From Cellulomonas sp. APG4 (lineage in GTDB: Bacteria; Actinomycetota; Actinomycetes; Actinomycetales; Cellulomonadaceae), in NCBI RefSeq assembly GCF_009996735.1, contig NZ_JAACYI010000002.1, positions 124,001-188,000 of the forward strand: DNA of 64,000 nucleotides. The letters run 5' to 3'. Shown here piece by piece: positions 33,940-41,223 of this stretch. How positions within the stretch are numbered: the first letter of the stretch is position 1; each line of letters starts with the position of its first letter. The notes beneath the pieces are model-generated. The model saw only the letters and a program-made list of their open reading frames with translations, ran no database searches and was not told the DNA's origin. Position numbers and translations under genes: made by a program.

Positions 33940-35120
33940 ACCTCGAGCGTGCGGTCGGCGATCGCGTCCCACGAGAAGTGCTCCTCGACGCGGGCGCGCG
34001 CCGCACGGCCCATCTGCTCGGCGCGCGGTCGGTCGAGCGCGACCCGCTCGAGCGCCGCCGCGAGGTCGCTCACGAAGCGCTCGGGGTCCACGGGGGTGCC
34101 GGTGCCGTCCTGCACCTGCTCGATCGGGACCAGCAGGCCGGTCACGCCGTCGTCGACCACCTCGGGGATCCCACCGGTCGCGGTGCCCACCACGGGCAGC
34201 CCGCACGCCATCGCCTCGAGGTTGACGATGCCCAGGGGCTCGTAGACGGAGGGGCACGCGAACACCGATCCCGCGGCCAGCACGGCCACGAGCTCCTCAC
34301 GCGGGAGCATCTGCTCGATCCAGACGACGCCGTCGCGCTGCGCGCGCAGGTCCGCGACGAGGCCGCTCACCTCGGCCGCGATCTCGGGCGTGTCCGGTGC
34401 GCCCGCGCACAGCACCACCTGGACCTCGGGCGCGAGCCGCTCGACCGCGCGCAGCAGGTAGGGCAGGCCCTTCTGCCGCGTGATCCGACCGACGAACACG
34501 ACGGTCGGACGCTCGGGGTCGATGCCGAGCCCGCGCACGACGGCCTCGGCGCGTGCGACGCCCTCGCCCTGCGGCCGGCGCCAGCCGTCGAGGTCGATCC
34601 CGTTGTGCACCACGTGCACCCGCTCCGGGTCGACCGACGGGTAGGAGCGCAGGATGTCGGCACGCATGCCGGCGCTCACGGCGATGACGGCCGCGGCGCC
34701 CTCGTAGGCCGTCCGCTCCGCCCAGCCGGACAGGGCGTAGCCGCCCCCGAGCTGCTCGGCCTTCCACGGGCGCAGCGGCTCGAGGCTGTGCGCGCTCACC
34801 ACGTGCGGCACGCCGTGCAGCAGCCCGGCGACGTGGCCCGCGAGGTTCGCGTACCAGGTGTGGGAGTGCACGACGTCGGCCCCGGCGACGTCGGCCGCCA
34901 TCAGCAGGTCGACACCGAAGGTCGCGAGCGCGGGGTTGGCGCCCGTGAGGCCCGCGGGCACGTCGTAGCCGTCCACGCCGTCCTCGGCGCGTGCCCCGTC
35001 GAAGCAGCGCACGCGTACGTCGACCCGGCTGCGCAGCACCCGCGCGAGCTCCGCGACGTGCACGCCGGCACCGCCGTAGACGTGGGGTGGGTACTCCCTG
35101 GTCAGCAGATCGACGCGCAC
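33918..35120 (-). CDS. glgA: Glycogen synthase / alpha-maltose-1-phosphate synthase, GT4
   Basis: A 400-residue GT4 glycosyltransferase of the actinobacterial GlgA/GlgM type. The GT5-like opening RVDLLTREYPPHVYGGAGVHV is followed by a substrate loop (SAHSLEPLRPWKAEQLGGGY), the FVGRITRQKGLPYLL donor-site entry and the nucleotide-binding SVYEPLGIVNLEAMACG motif. It builds glucan or maltose-1-phosphate from ADP-glucose, made by GlgC, encoded divergently. GTG 35120 is chosen because it follows TAGCGT by 7 bases and gives the usual MRVDLL start; GTG 35129 would add three residues. Confidence 0.93.
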   Translation of the reverse strand: MRVDLLTREYPPHVYGGAGVHVAELARVLRSRVDVRVRCFDGARAEDGVDGYDVPAGLTGANPALATFGVDLLMAADVAGADVVHSHTWYANLAGHVAGLLHGVPHVVSAHSLEPLRPWKAEQLGGGYALSGWAERTAYEGAAAVIAVSAGMRADILRSYPSVDPERVHVVHNGIDLDGWRRPQGEGVARAEAVVRGLGIDPERPTVVFVGRITRQKGLPYLLRAVERLAPEVQVVLCAGAPDTPEIAAEVSGLVADLRAQRDGVVWIEQMLPREELVAVLAAGSVFACPSVYEPLGIVNLEAMACGLPVVGTATGGIPEVVDDGVTGLLVPIEQVQDGTGTPVDPERFVSDLAAALERVALDRPRAEQMGRAARARVEEHFSWDAIADRTLEVYRSVLA

Positions 35121-35127
35121 AGGCGAC

Positions 35128-35133
35128 ACGCTA
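35128..35133 (-). promoter_or_regulatory. -10 element of glgA, leaderless type
   Basis: TAGCGT on the minus strand lies 7 bases before the GTG at 35120. It overlaps the alternative GTG at 35129, which argues against that start. Confidence 0.5.
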
Positions 35134-35178
35134 GCGCCGAATGCCCGCTGACGTCTGGCTCGCGGGCCGGCCCGGCCC

Positions 35179-35184
35179 TAGGGT
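35179..35184 (+). promoter_or_regulatory. -10 element of glgC, leaderless type
   Basis: TAGGGT lies 6 bases before the ATG at 35191 and there is no ribosome-binding site. The two glg promoters face away from each other within 75 bases. Confidence 0.6.
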
Positions 35185-35190
35185 CGAGCC

Positions 35191-36432
35191 ATGGCCCAAC
35201 CTCGCGTCCTGGCAATCGTCCTCGCCGGTGGCGAGGGCAAGCGGCTCATGCCCCTCACGAAGGACCGGGCCAAGCCCGCGGTGCCCTTCGGCGGCATGTA
35301 CCGCCTGGTCGACTTCGCACTGTCGAACCTGGTCAACTCGCAGTACCTGCAGATCGTCGTGCTGACGCAGTACAAGTCCCACAGCCTCGACCGTCACGTG
35401 GCCAAGACCTGGCGCATGTCCCCGCTGCTCGGCAACTACGTGGCGCCCGTCCCGGCGCAGCAGCGCGTGGGCAAGCACTGGTACCTGGGCAGCGCCGACG
35501 CGATCTTCCAGTGCCTCAACATCATCCAGGACGAGCGGCCGGACATCGTCGTGGTCGTGGGCGCCGATCACGTCTACCGGATGGACTTCGAGCAGATGGT
35601 CGACGCGCACGTCGCGTCGGGCGCCGAGTTCACGGTCGCGGCGATCCGCCAGCCGATCGAGCTCGCCGACCAGTTCGGCGTGATCGACACCGACCCGCAG
35701 GACCAGACGCGCATCGCGGCGTTCCTCGAGAAGCCGACCGAGGTGACGGGCCTGGCGGACTCGCCCGGCGAGATCCTCGCGTCGATGGGCAACTACGTCG
35801 CGAACGTGGACGCCCTCGTCGAGGCCGTCACGCAGGACGCGCAGAACCCGACGTCGCGACACGACATGGGCGGCGACATCGCGCCGTACTTCGTCGAGCG
35901 CGGCACGGCGGCCGTGTACGACTTCATCCGCAACGACGTCGCGGGGTCGACGGACCGGGACCGCGACTACTGGCGTGACGTGGGGACGCTCGACTCGTAC
36001 TACGACGCCAACATCGACCTCATCTCGGTCAACCCGGTCTTCAACCTCTACAACACGAAGTGGCCCGTCTTCAGCGGCTACGCCCAGCTGCCCCCGGCCA
36101 AGTTCGTCCACGCCGGCCCCGGGCGGCTGGGTCACGCGGCGGACTCCCTCGTCTCTCCCGGCGTGATCGTCTCGGGGGCCACGGTCACGGGCTCGGTCGT
36201 GTCGCCGGGCGTGTACCTGCACTCCTGGTCCTCGGTGAGCGACTCGGTCGTCATGGACGGCACGGTGGTGGGACGCCACGCGCAGGTGCACCGCGCGATC
36301 CTCGACAAGAACGTGGTGGTCGAGGAACGCGCCCGTGTGGGGCTCGACCCGGAGCAGGACCGTGCGCGCGGCTTCACGGTCACCGAGTCGGGGATCACGG
36401 TGGTGCCCAAGGGCACGGTGATCAGCGCCTGA
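35191..36432 (+). CDS. glgC: Glucose-1-phosphate adenylyltransferase
   Basis: A 413-residue ADP-glucose pyrophosphorylase. The nucleotide-binding signature [20 protein letters not shown] is at residues 13-32, [13 protein letters not shown] provides the metal site, and a left-handed beta-helix of hexapeptide repeats fills the last 120 residues. It makes ADP-glucose from glucose-1-phosphate and ATP, the committed step of glycogen synthesis, and supplies GlgA encoded divergently. Full-length, with no defects. In the family, allosteric control by glycolytic intermediates is common. Confidence 0.96.
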   Translation: MAQPRVLAIVLAGGEGKRLMPLTKDRAKPAVPFGGMYRLVDFALSNLVNSQYLQIVVLTQYKSHSLDRHVAKTWRMSPLLGNYVAPVPAQQRVGKHWYLGSADAIFQCLNIIQDERPDIVVVVGADHVYRMDFEQMVDAHVASGAEFTVAAIRQPIELADQFGVIDTDPQDQTRIAAFLEKPTEVTGLADSPGEILASMGNYVANVDALVEAVTQDAQNPTSRHDMGGDIAPYFVERGTAAVYDFIRNDVAGSTDRDRDYWRDVGTLDSYYDANIDLISVNPVFNLYNTKWPVFSGYAQLPPAKFVHAGPGRLGHAADSLVSPGVIVSGATVTGSVVSPGVYLHSWSSVSDSVVMDGTVVGRHAQVHRAILDKNVVVEERARVGLDPEQDRARGFTVTESGITVVPKGTVISA

Positions 36433-36462
36433 ACGCCCACCCGCGGGTGCGTCCCGTCCGGC

Positions 36463-36468
36463 TAACCT
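36463..36468 (+). promoter_or_regulatory. -10 element of serB, leaderless type
   Basis: TAACCT lies 6 bases before the GTG at 36475, with no ribosome-binding site. Confidence 0.6.
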
Positions 36469-36474
36469 GCCACC

Positions 36475-37146
36475 GTGACGACGCCCCCCGCACCGCTCGA
36501 CCACGGGCCCAGCGTCCTCGTGATGGACGTGGACTCGACCCTCATCACCGGTGAGGTGATCGAGATGCTCGCGTCGAGGGCGGGCTCCGAGCCCGAGGTC
36601 GCAGAGATCACCGAGCGCGCGATGCGCGGGGAGCTCGACTTCGCGGCCTCGCTGCACGCGCGCGTCGCGACGCTCTCCGGCCTGCCCGCAACGGTGGTGG
36701 ACGACGTGCTGGCCGAGGTCGAGCTGAGTCCGGGGGCCGAGCGCCTGTGCGACGAGCTGCATGCGCGCGGCTGGACCCTCGGGCTCGTCTCGGGTGGCTT
36801 CGTCGAGGTCGTGGGCCCGCTCGCGGCACGCCTGGGGATCGGGTTCGTGCGCGCCAACGCGCTCGAGGTGGCTGACGGGCAGCTCACGGGCCGGGTGAGC
36901 GGTCCGGTCGTGGACCGCTCGGCCAAGGCCGCCGCGCTGCGCGAGCTCGCGGCGCAGGTGGGCGTCCCGCTCGATCGCGCCGTCGCCGTGGGTGACGGCG
37001 CGAACGACCTGGAGATGCTCGCGGCCGCGGGCACGGGTATCGCCTTCAACGCCAAGCCGGTGGTGTGCGCCCAGGCCGACCTGGTGGTGAGCGGTCGCCT
37101 CGACGGCGTGCTCGCCGCCCTCGGCCTGGAGCCGGCACAGGACTGA
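36475..37146 (+). CDS. serB: Phosphoserine phosphatase
   Basis: A 223-residue HAD-family hydrolase. DVDSTL (motif I, nucleophile Asp) stands near residue 18-23, SGGF in motif II, and GDGANDLEMLAAAGTGIAFNAKP in motifs III-IV, the hallmark of phosphoserine phosphatases. It removes phosphate from L-phosphoserine in the last step of serine synthesis. It lacks the N-terminal ACT domains of the long mycobacterial form. The GTG start is fixed by the promoter 6 bases upstream. It is a single gene convergent with sixA. Confidence 0.92.
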   Translation: MTTPPAPLDHGPSVLVMDVDSTLITGEVIEMLASRAGSEPEVAEITERAMRGELDFAASLHARVATLSGLPATVVDDVLAEVELSPGAERLCDELHARGWTLGLVSGGFVEVVGPLAARLGIGFVRANALEVADGQLTGRVSGPVVDRSAKAAALRELAAQVGVPLDRAVAVGDGANDLEMLAAAGTGIAFNAKPVVCAQADLVVSGRLDGVLAALGLEPAQD

Positions 37147-37172
37147 CCGCCCCCGAGACCGGTCCGCGAGGG

Positions 37173-37694
37173 TCAGTGCACGGGACGCACCACGTCGAGC
37201 AGACGTCCCACCCCGGCGTCGAGGCGTGACCAGGCGGGCAGCTCGAGCACCGCGAAGCTCCCGGTGGGCAGACCCGTCCGCACCTGGCTGAGGTGCGCGG
37301 GGTCGCCCTCGGCCGCGAGCAGCGCCGCGGTGCCGGACATGGTCGGCTCGTGGCCCACGACGAGCACGTGACGCACCCGGTCGTCGAGCGCACGCACGAG
37401 GTCCAGGACGTCAGCCGGTCGCGCGCCGTAGAGGCGGTCGTCCACCTCGGTCTCGGGCTCGGGCTCGTCACCGAGCGAGCCCCGCACGAGCTCCCAGGTC
37501 TGCCGGGTGCGCACCGCGGAGGACACCAGCACCTGCTCGGGCACGAGCCCCGCCGTCCGCAGGCCCGCGGCGACGTCCGGGCACTGCCTGCGGCCCGTGA
37601 GCGCGAGCGGACGCAGCTCGTCGGTGATCCGGCCGGCGGGCTCGGCCTTGGCGTGGCGCAGCAGCACCAGTCGGTGGCCGCGCTCGTCGGGCAT
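37173..37694 (-). CDS. sixA: SixA-type phosphohistidine phosphatase
   Basis: A 173-residue histidine phosphatase with the catalytic LLRHAKAEP motif at the N-terminus, RTRQTWE and the second histidine in VVGHEPTMSG. SixA dephosphorylates phosphohistidine proteins, for example phosphotransfer domains or PTS proteins. It is translated directly after fabI: its ATG overlaps the fabI stop (TGATG), and a GTG at 37697 would overlap by four bases. Coupling to fatty-acid synthesis genes is curious but could be simple operon sharing. Confidence 0.85.
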   Translation of the reverse strand: MPDERGHRLVLLRHAKAEPAGRITDELRPLALTGRRQCPDVAAGLRTAGLVPEQVLVSSAVRTRQTWELVRGSLGDEPEPETEVDDRLYGARPADVLDLVRALDDRVRHVLVVGHEPTMSGTAALLAAEGDPAHLSQVRTGLPTGSFAVLELPAWSRLDAGVGRLLDVVRPVH

Positions 37695-38461
37695 CACAGC
37701 CCCATCGCGTGGAAGCCGCCGTCGACGTGGACGATCTCACCGGTCGTCGCCGGGAACCAGTCGGACAGCAGCGCAGCGACGGCACGAGCGGTCGGCTCGG
37801 GGTCGCGCACGTCCCAGCCGAGCGGGGCGCGCTCGGGCCACCCGCCCTCCATCGCCTCGAACCCCGGGATCGACTTCGCGGCCGTGGTGCGGATCGGGCC
37901 TGCGGAGACGAGGTTGACGCGCACGCCCGACGGGCCGAGGTCACGCGCGAGGTAGCGCGCGGTCGACTCGAACGCGGCCTTGGCGACCCCCATCCAGTCG
38001 TAGACGGGCCACGCGTACCGTGCGTCGAAGGTGAGCCCGACGACGCTCGACCCCGCACCGAGCAGGGGCTGCGCGGCGACGGCGAGCGACTTGAGCGAGA
38101 AGGCCGAGACCTGAACGGCCGTCGCGACGTCCTCCCACTCCCCTGCCAGGAAGTTCCCGCCCATGACGGACTGCGGCGCGAAGCCGATCGAGTGCACGAC
38201 CCCGTCGAGGTGGTCCACGTGCTCACGGACCCGGCCCGCGAGCGCCTCGAGGTCCTCGGGCGACGTGACGTCGAGCTCGACCACAGGAGCGGGCCTCGGG
38301 AGCCGTCGCGCGATCGTCTGGGTGAGGCGCAGCTGACGGCCGAACGAGCTCAGCACCACCTCGGCGCCTTCCTCCTGGGCGAGGCGCGCGACGTGGAAGG
38401 CGATCGAGCTGTCCATGAGCACCCCCGTCACGAGGAGCTTCTTGCCGTCCAGCAGGCCCAT
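37694..38461 (-). CDS. fabI: Enoyl-ACP reductase (NADH), InhA/FabI type
   Basis: A 255-residue short-chain dehydrogenase of the FabI class. The family opening LLVTGVLMDSSIAFHVA binds NAD. The active-site Tyr and Lys are in YDWMGVAKAAFES, spaced six apart as in FabI/InhA instead of the usual SDR spacing. IRTTAAKSIPGF is the substrate-binding loop. It reduces trans-2-enoyl-ACP in fatty-acid elongation and is the target class of isoniazid and triclosan. It follows fabG by 69 bases. Confidence 0.94.
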   Translation of the reverse strand: MGLLDGKKLLVTGVLMDSSIAFHVARLAQEEGAEVVLSSFGRQLRLTQTIARRLPRPAPVVELDVTSPEDLEALAGRVREHVDHLDGVVHSIGFAPQSVMGGNFLAGEWEDVATAVQVSAFSLKSLAVAAQPLLGAGSSVVGLTFDARYAWPVYDWMGVAKAAFESTARYLARDLGPSGVRVNLVSAGPIRTTAAKSIPGFEAMEGGWPERAPLGWDVRDPEPTARAVAALLSDWFPATTGEIVHVDGGFHAMGL

Positions 38462-38512
38462 GGTCGTTCCCTTCGTCGTGGCTCGCGTCGCCCGCGCGGG
38501 CGGGTGTCAGGT

Positions 38513-38532
38513 GGTGTCGGTCGGTGTCGGTC
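38513..38532. repeat. Tandem 10-base repeat at the end of fabG
   Basis: GGTGTCGGTC occurs twice head to tail at 38513-38522 and 38523-38532, overlapping the fabG stop region. A CGCCCGCGCGGGCG palindrome lies next to it. It could form part of a weak processing or termination structure between fabG and fabI, or be neutral. Confidence 0.4.
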
Positions 38533-39274
38533 AGTGGCCCATGCCGAGCCCGCCGTCGACCGGGATCACGGCCCCGGTGACGTAGCCGGCCGCGGGCGAG
38601 GCGAGGAACTCGACGACTCCCGCGACCTCGTCGGGCTCGGCGAACCGACCCGCCGGGATCGCTGCACGGTAGGCCTCCTGGCGCTCGGCGGGCAATGCCG
38701 CGGTCATGGCCGTGTCGATGAACCCTGGAGCCACGACGTTCGCCGTGATGCCCCGCGCACCCAGCTCGCGCGTGATCGAGCGCGCCATGCCCACGAGGCC
38801 CGCCTTCGACGCCGCGTAGTTGACCTGCCCGGTCCCGCCGTAGAGGCCCACCACGGAGGAGATCAGCACGATGCGCCCGCGGCGCAGCCGGATCATCCCC
38901 TTCGAGGCACGGCGCACGCACCGGAACGTCCCGGTGAGGTTGACGTCGAGCACCTGCTCGAACTCCTCGTCGGTCATCCGCATGAGGAGCTGATCACGCG
39001 TGATCCCCGCGTTGGCGACGAGCACCTCGACCGGGCCGTGAGCCGCTTCGACCTCGGCGAACGCCGCGTCGATCGAGGCGGTGTCCTGCATGTCGCCGTG
39101 CACGCCGAGCACGCCGTCGGGCAGGTCGCCGCTGCGGTAGATCGTCGAGACGCGGTCACCCGCCGCGACGAACCGCTCGGCGATGGCCCTGCCGATCCCC
39201 CGGTTCGCGCCCGTCACCAGCACGCTGCGGCCGGTCGGTGCGGGTGCAGGGGCGGGTGTCGTGGCGTCGCTCAC
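38531..39274 (-). CDS. fabG: 3-oxoacyl-ACP reductase
   Basis: A 247-residue SDR enzyme. It has the GANRGIG NADPH-binding loop, NAGITRDQLLMRM, the catalytic Ser in ISSVVGLYG, YAASKAG and PGFIDTAMT. This is the FabG (MabA-like) pattern for reducing 3-oxoacyl-ACP in fatty-acid elongation. GAGGAG lies 6 bases before the GTG start at 39274. It leads the fabG-fabI-sixA group. Confidence 0.93.
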   Translation of the reverse strand: MSDATTPAPAPAPTGRSVLVTGANRGIGRAIAERFVAAGDRVSTIYRSGDLPDGVLGVHGDMQDTASIDAAFAEVEAAHGPVEVLVANAGITRDQLLMRMTDEEFEQVLDVNLTGTFRCVRRASKGMIRLRRGRIVLISSVVGLYGGTGQVNYAASKAGLVGMARSITRELGARGITANVVAPGFIDTAMTAALPAERQEAYRAAIPAGRFAEPDEVAGVVEFLASPAAGYVTGAVIPVDGGLGMGH

Positions 39275-39422
39275 TCAGGCTCCTCGGGTCGTGGCCGCCC
39301 GGTGGGCGGGCTGCGTGTGCGCGCCCGACGGTAGCCGACGGCGAGCCCGCGGCACGACGCCCGTCCGCGAGTCCCGTCGCGGCAGGCCCGGCCCCGGGGC
39401 GGAGACCCGCCGCGAGCCGGGA

Positions 39423-39428
39423 TAAACT
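39423..39428 (+). promoter_or_regulatory. -10 element of the DUF3099-SURF1 operon, leaderless type
   Basis: TAAACT lies 6 bases before the GTG at 39435; no ribosome-binding site is present. Confidence 0.6.
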
Positions 39429-39434
39429 CGTGCG

Positions 39435-39776
39435 GTGACGGCAGCACGTGGTGACGCGGGCGGGTGGCGCAGGCGCGCCGGTCGCCGCGGCGGCGAGCCC
39501 GAGGTCGCGAGCATCACGTCGGCCCCCGAGCCCCTCGAGGCGGATCTCGCACGCCGCGCGCACCGGTACCTCGCGCAGATGTCGATCCGCATGGCCTGCT
39601 TCGTCGGAGCCGTGCTCGTGGACCACTGGACGCGGTGGCTGCTCCTCGCAGGTGCGGTGGTGCTGCCCTACGTCGCGGTCGTGCTCGCGAACGCGGGCCG
39701 TGAGCGCGGGCAGGTGCCCGACACCTACCTCGAGGCCCCGTCGCTGCCCGCCGCCCCGCAGGGGCCGCCGCGATGA
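39435..39776 (+). CDS. DUF3099 family membrane protein
   Basis: A 113-residue protein of the DUF3099 family, with the signature SITSAPEPLEADLARRAHRY and MSIRMACFVGAVL. A basic N-terminus of 20 residues precedes two transmembrane helices at about 50-66 and 68-85. No function is known; the gene is widely conserved in actinobacteria, often near SURF1 and fatty-acid genes. It begins a three-gene unit and overlaps the next gene by four bases (ATGA). Confidence 0.85.
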   Translation: MTAARGDAGGWRRRAGRRGGEPEVASITSAPEPLEADLARRAHRYLAQMSIRMACFVGAVLVDHWTRWLLLAGAVVLPYVAVVLANAGRERGQVPDTYLEAPSLPAAPQGPPR

Positions 39777-40000
39777 CGGCCGAGACCCCGCACGACGACG
39801 TCGTGTGCAGCGCCCGCGGGTGCCGAACAGCCGCCGCGTGGGGGCTGCGCTGGAACAACCCGAAGCTGCACACCGCCGCGCGTCGCAAGGTCTGGCTCGC
39901 GTGCGACGCCCACCGTGAGCACCTCGAGCAGTTCCTCGGAGCGCGGGGGTTCCACCGCGAGACCGTCCCCGTGAGCGCCCTCGGGCCCGCGGACGGCTGA
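39773..40000 (+). CDS. Small Cys/His protein, conserved in actinobacteria
   Basis: A 75-residue soluble protein with Cys12, Cys17, Cys44 and His47 in a C-x4-C...C-x2-H arrangement, likely a small zinc site. The motif LRWNNPKLHTAARRKVWLACD is the recognisable core. Similar short proteins in actinobacterial genomes have been mislabelled acetone carboxylase; nothing here supports that. It lies between DUF3099 and SURF1 genes in one operon (four-base overlap, then 1-base gap). Confidence 0.75.
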   Translation: MTAETPHDDVVCSARGCRTAAAWGLRWNNPKLHTAARRKVWLACDAHREHLEQFLGARGFHRETVPVSALGPADG

Positions 40001-40001
40001 G

Positions 40002-40895
40002 GTGGGGCCACGCGCTCGCCGCTGGGTGTCGACCCTCGCGGTCGCCGCGCTCGTCGCGCTCGGCTGCGTGGGTGCGGGGCTGTGGCAGTGGAGCCGGCAC
40101 CAGGAACGCAGCGCCGCGATCGCGCTCGTCGAGGAGAACGAGGCAGCCCCGGTGGTGCCGCTCGCCGACGTCCTGACGCCGGACGGCGCTCTCGACGCGG
40201 ACGACGTCTGGCGGCACGTGCGCGTACGCGGCACCTACCTGCCCGGGTCGACGGTGCTGCTGCGCAACCGCCCTGTCAACTCCGTCCCCGCGTACCACGT
40301 GCTCGCGGGACTCACGCTGACCGAGGGCCCGCTCGCGGGCCGCGTGCTCGTCGTCGACCGCGGCTGGGTGCCGAGCGACGACGCTGCCGGGGTCGACGAC
40401 CTGCCGGAGCTACCCGCCGCACAGGTCGACCTCGTCGTGCGCCTGCGCGCGTCCGAACGGCTCGCGGACCGGGACGCACCCCCCGGCCAGGTGCAGGCGC
40501 TCGCACCGGCCCAGGTCGCACGCGCGGGCGGCTGGCCGGTCGAGGAGACGCTCGACCTCTACACGGCCGTCGTCCAGGAGGACGGCGGTGCACCGGCCGG
40601 GCTGCGTACTCTCCCCGGCCCGACGACCGACTACGGCTCGCACCTGTCCTACGCGTTCCAGTGGTGGGTGTTCGCCGTCGGCGCGTTCGTCGGCGCCGTG
40701 CTGCTGCTGCGACGCGACGAGGCGGACGCCGAGCTCGCGGGACTGCCGGCAGCGGAACGCGCCGACGTGGCCGCGCGCGGCCCGCACGTCGCGCCGACCG
40801 CGGGACGCACGCCGCGGCGGCGTCGTCGTCGGCCCACGGCGGAGGACGAGGAGGACGCCATCCTCGACGCGCAGGAGTCCGCGCGCGGGCGGTGA
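40002..40895 (+). CDS. SURF1 family cytochrome oxidase assembly protein
   Basis: A 297-residue membrane protein of the SURF1/Shy1 family. One N-terminal helix at about 9-28 (VAALVALGCVGAGLWQW) and one C-terminal helix near 224-242 (FQWWVFAVGAFVGAVLLL) enclose a periplasmic domain, with RHVRVRGTYLPG, LLRNRP and VVDRGWVP. SURF1 helps insert heme a into cytochrome c oxidase; heme A synthase is also encoded in this window at 55657. A 60-residue basic C-terminal tail is disordered. Start GTG follows the previous stop by one base. Confidence 0.92.
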   Translation: MGPRARRWVSTLAVAALVALGCVGAGLWQWSRHQERSAAIALVEENEAAPVVPLADVLTPDGALDADDVWRHVRVRGTYLPGSTVLLRNRPVNSVPAYHVLAGLTLTEGPLAGRVLVVDRGWVPSDDAAGVDDLPELPAAQVDLVVRLRASERLADRDAPPGQVQALAPAQVARAGGWPVEETLDLYTAVVQEDGGAPAGLRTLPGPTTDYGSHLSYAFQWWVFAVGAFVGAVLLLRRDEADAELAGLPAAERADVAARGPHVAPTAGRTPRRRRRRPTAEDEEDAILDAQESARGR

Positions 40896-40938
40896 CGGCG
40901 CGCGCGAACCCGCCGCCCTGTCCGCGAGCGCGCTGCGG

Positions 40939-41184
40939 TCAGGTACCGCCCCGCAGGGCCGCCCGCCTCGCCTCCCCCGCCGCACCGCGCGTCGGCCCGC
41001 CGCGTCCGCGCATCTGGACGCCGGCCTCGACCAGCACCCCGTGCACGAACCCGTACGAGCGGCCGATGTCCTCGGCCATCTCGCGGATCGTCTCGCCCTT
41101 GCGGTAGCGCTCGACGAGGTCCGCCGCGAGGTCCTGGCGTCCCTCACCCGTGATGCGCGCACCCTTGCGGTACTTCTCGCCCAT
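40939..41184 (-). CDS. Small helix-turn-helix protein
   Basis: An 81-residue DNA-binding-type protein with a Lys/Arg-rich N-terminus, GRQDLAADLVERYRKGETIREMAEDIGRSYGFVHGVL forming a clear helix-turn-helix, and an Arg/Gly-rich tail. Such proteins are common in actinobacteria with unknown targets. GAGGAGG stands 6 bases before the ATG at 41184, so the longer N-terminal extension is rejected. It lies 39 bases upstream of the ABC-F gene on the same strand reading order (ABC-F is transcribed into it), so transcription from that promoter may run on. Confidence 0.8.
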   Translation of the reverse strand: MGEKYRKGARITGEGRQDLAADLVERYRKGETIREMAEDIGRSYGFVHGVLVEAGVQMRGRGGPTRGAAGEARRAALRGGT

Positions 41185-41223
41185 GACCGTCCTCCTCACC
41201 GAGGAGCGCCGCGCACCGCCCGC

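Noticed and set aside
36438-36449. CACCCGCGGGTG palindrome between glgC and serB
   Set aside because: A hairpin with a 2-base loop cannot form well, and such palindromes are common by chance at this GC content.
37142-37177. ACTGACC/GGTCAGT pair across the serB-sixA convergence
   Set aside because: The arms consist mainly of the two stop codons and their neighbours, with a 22-base loop; likely chance.
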